From NCBI GenBank assembly GCA_947382415.1, contig CANCYO010000063.1, forward strand, positions 1-15,841: a stretch of DNA of 15,841 nt. The letters are read 5' to 3'. Under the pieces are notes generated by a model that saw nothing but the letters and a program-made list of their open reading frames with translations, did no database searches and had not been told where the DNA came from. Position 1 is the stretch's first letter, and every line of letters begins with the position of its first letter. Positions 14,526-15,841 of the stretch are shown here, one piece after another. This DNA comes from an uncultured Lachnospiraceae bacterium. Lineage in GTDB: Bacteria; Bacillota; Clostridia; Lachnospirales; Lachnospiraceae. The position numbers and the translations under genes were made by a program.

Positions 14526-15121
14526 CCGTTTATTCTGCTCTCCATCCGGATCTTCAGGCTGCTTTCCGCCTTTACCCGAATAGAGACGGAAACGATTCCC
14601 CTGACGCCGCTTTTTCTGACGCCTGGGGATGGGATATTTATGTCCTGGAAAACGGCAGCCACAGGGATATTTCCACAAAAGAGATAACGAAGCTGGAGAA
14701 TGGCAGGGTATTTTATCTTTTCCGCGTTTTGACAAAGGAACAGGAAAGCGCAGGTTATACCTTCCTTCAGTTAGAGCTTCTGCGTCCCTGGGCCATATTT
14801 GTGGATGGAGAACTGATTTATACCAACTGCCCATTTAACAATATAAAAATGGATGCGGTGTTGCAGAATTACGCGGCAAAGTGTCTGGACCAGCATATTG
14901 AATTGGTCTGCCATATCGGTATCGGGGAGCATGAACTGCCCGCCACGGAGCTGTGCCTGATCTTGAATAAAGCTCCGGAAAACGCCATGGAAGACGCTCT
15001 GACAATGCCTGAAGGGGAGAAGATCATAAAGTTGCAGGCGGCGGGACGCAGGAACGGTTATATGGATTACCGTGTTCAGTATGGGTATTTTGTGCTGGAT
15101 GTGACATTTGGGTTGGATTAA
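14526..15121 (+). pseudogene. Remnant of a GHKL (LytS/AgrC-like) sensor kinase
   Basis: From about 14630 to the stop at 15121 one frame encodes WDIYVLENGSHRDISTKE and GYTFLQLELLRPWAIFVDGELIYTNCPF. This looks like the extracytoplasmic sensing part of kinases that pair with LytTR regulators. It passes without a break into IKMDAVLQNYAAKC and ELCLILNKAPENAMEDAL, the start and N-box of a GHKL ATPase domain. The transmembrane helices and dimerisation region that should lie between are missing, with the joint near 14833-14845. The N-box is damaged (NKAPENAMEDA where relatives have GNALENALEAA), and glycine boxes after it are not recognisable. A possible first membrane helix (LPFILLSI) sits in another frame near 14520. 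The only long open frame would start at a TTG (14729) without a good ribosome binding site. Decayed gene. Confidence 0.65.
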
Positions 15122-15230
15122 CAGCTTATTTTTTTAAATTTAGCATTTCTGACAGGTTTTTGCTGCCGCATTATTACAAATGTGCTAAAATATAGTGAAT
15201 AAAACAATCAGACTTATGAAAGGAAATTAC

Positions 15231-15839
15231 ATGAACATAAATATCAGACAAGCTGACGAAAATGACAGGAGTGCTATCGCCTTGTGTATTGCAGAGGGGT
15301 TTAAAAAGGACTTTGATGTATTGTGCAAAAATACACAGACCGTAGCAACCGCAATCAGCACAGGCATACAAATCTCAAAGTTTTATGTGGCAGAATCCAA
15401 AAATGAAGTAGTTGGCGTCGTAGCTATATCTGATTGTAACGGCAGAGCCGCAGAAACAGATATAGCTTCTTATAAAAAAAGTTTTGGATTTATCAAAGGC
15501 TATATTGCATATTTAGTGTTGAAAGAAGAATTTGAATCATTATTGGACTATCCGCCAACCACAGGCTATATTGAATTTGCCGCTGTCCGAAATACACACC
15601 AAAGAAAAGGCATTGCTACATCTATGTTAAAAGAAAGTATGATGCAGAGTTCCTATGAAGATTATGTACTTGACGTTACAAATGTCAACACTGCCGCTAT
15701 CCGTTGTTATTCTGCACTAGGATTCAGAGAATTTAAAAGAGTAAAAGAAAAGCACAGTAAACAGAAAGGATTTTCGGCAAAAATATACAGAGAGTATGAA
15801 ACTTTTTCTGTAAATAGTGTTTTAAAAGGTCTTCTATGA
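15231..15839 (+). CDS. GNAT family N-acetyltransferase
   Basis: Acetyltransferase of 202 residues with one GNAT domain. It begins MNINIRQADENDRSAIALCI, has the acetyl-CoA loop QRKGIA at about 124-129 after the beta strand YIEFAAVR, and the C-terminal pattern DVTNVNTAAIRCYSALGF near 148-165. An insertion of about 30 residues around 75-110, longer than in minimal GNATs, may shape the acceptor site; the acceptor is unknown. Earlier in-frame ATGs exist at 15195 and 15216, but the ATG at 15231 has AAAGGA 7 nt upstream and starts the domain properly. The gene is strikingly AT-rich and lysine-rich compared with guaA and the transporter genes, which suggests acquisition. It is complete, ending two bases before the window edge. 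Confidence 0.87.
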   Translation: MNINIRQADENDRSAIALCIAEGFKKDFDVLCKNTQTVATAISTGIQISKFYVAESKNEVVGVVAISDCNGRAAETDIASYKKSFGFIKGYIAYLVLKEEFESLLDYPPTTGYIEFAAVRNTHQRKGIATSMLKESMMQSSYEDYVLDVTNVNTAAIRCYSALGFREFKRVKEKHSKQKGFSAKIYREYETFSVNSVLKGLL

Positions 15840-15841
15840 TA

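Noticed and set aside
14319..14834. 171-residue minus-strand frame opposite the two-component remnants
   Set aside because: Arginine/proline-rich antisense frame typical of shadows; the plus strand carries clear homology.

Overview
The window looks like chromosomal DNA of a low- to mid-GC Gram-positive anaerobe of the class Clostridia, most likely Lachnospiraceae. The evidence is strong AGGAGG-type ribosome binding sites, sigma-A promoters close to consensus, a YtrA-type GntR regulator with a small ABC-2 transporter, an RR/HK/FtsX-ABC module, and remnants of a LytTR/GHKL two-component system. This placement is inferred from gene families and not from a marker gene. I see no rRNA, tRNA, CRISPR array or intact mobile element.

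Layout. (1) 39-1415 (-): MATE efflux pump, divergent from 1576-1953 (+), a YtrA-like GntR repressor. Their shared 160-bp region carries a consensus promoter and two dyads. (2) 1955-3312 (+): a GntR-linked ABC-2 transporter in which both genes are broken. The ATPase has lost its middle part and the permease is frameshifted near its end. (3) 3354-7572 (-): MFS pump, a fusion of two GNAT domains, a second MFS pump and its TetR regulator. The tetR promoter has a perfect -35 and -10 and an operator placed over the transcription start. (4) 7681-12388 (-): a response regulator, an intramembrane-sensing-type histidine kinase, an ABC ATPase and an eight-helix FtsX-type permease, the layout of peptide-antibiotic detoxification modules. 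(5) 12470-12901 (-): Nudix hydrolase. (6) 12902-13240: 339 bp without a gene, holding a terminator hairpin and a short tandem repeat. (7) 13241-14224 (-): a GMP synthase that has only the ATP-pyrophosphatase half. (8) 14382-15121 (+): eroded pieces of a LytTR regulator and its GHKL sensor kinase. (9) 15231-15839 (+): an AT-rich GNAT acetyltransferase.

How it fits together. Most of the window is export and stress defence: one MATE, two MFS and two ABC systems, each close to a regulator with recognisable operator-like DNA. Two loci, the GntR-linked ABC operon and the LytTR/GHKL pair, are decaying by internal deletions. I do not see a clearly new multi-gene system. The points most worth a second look are the stand-alone GuaA synthetase half, the loss of the ABC transporter beside an intact GntR/MATE divergon, the operators, and the mosaic remains around guaA.
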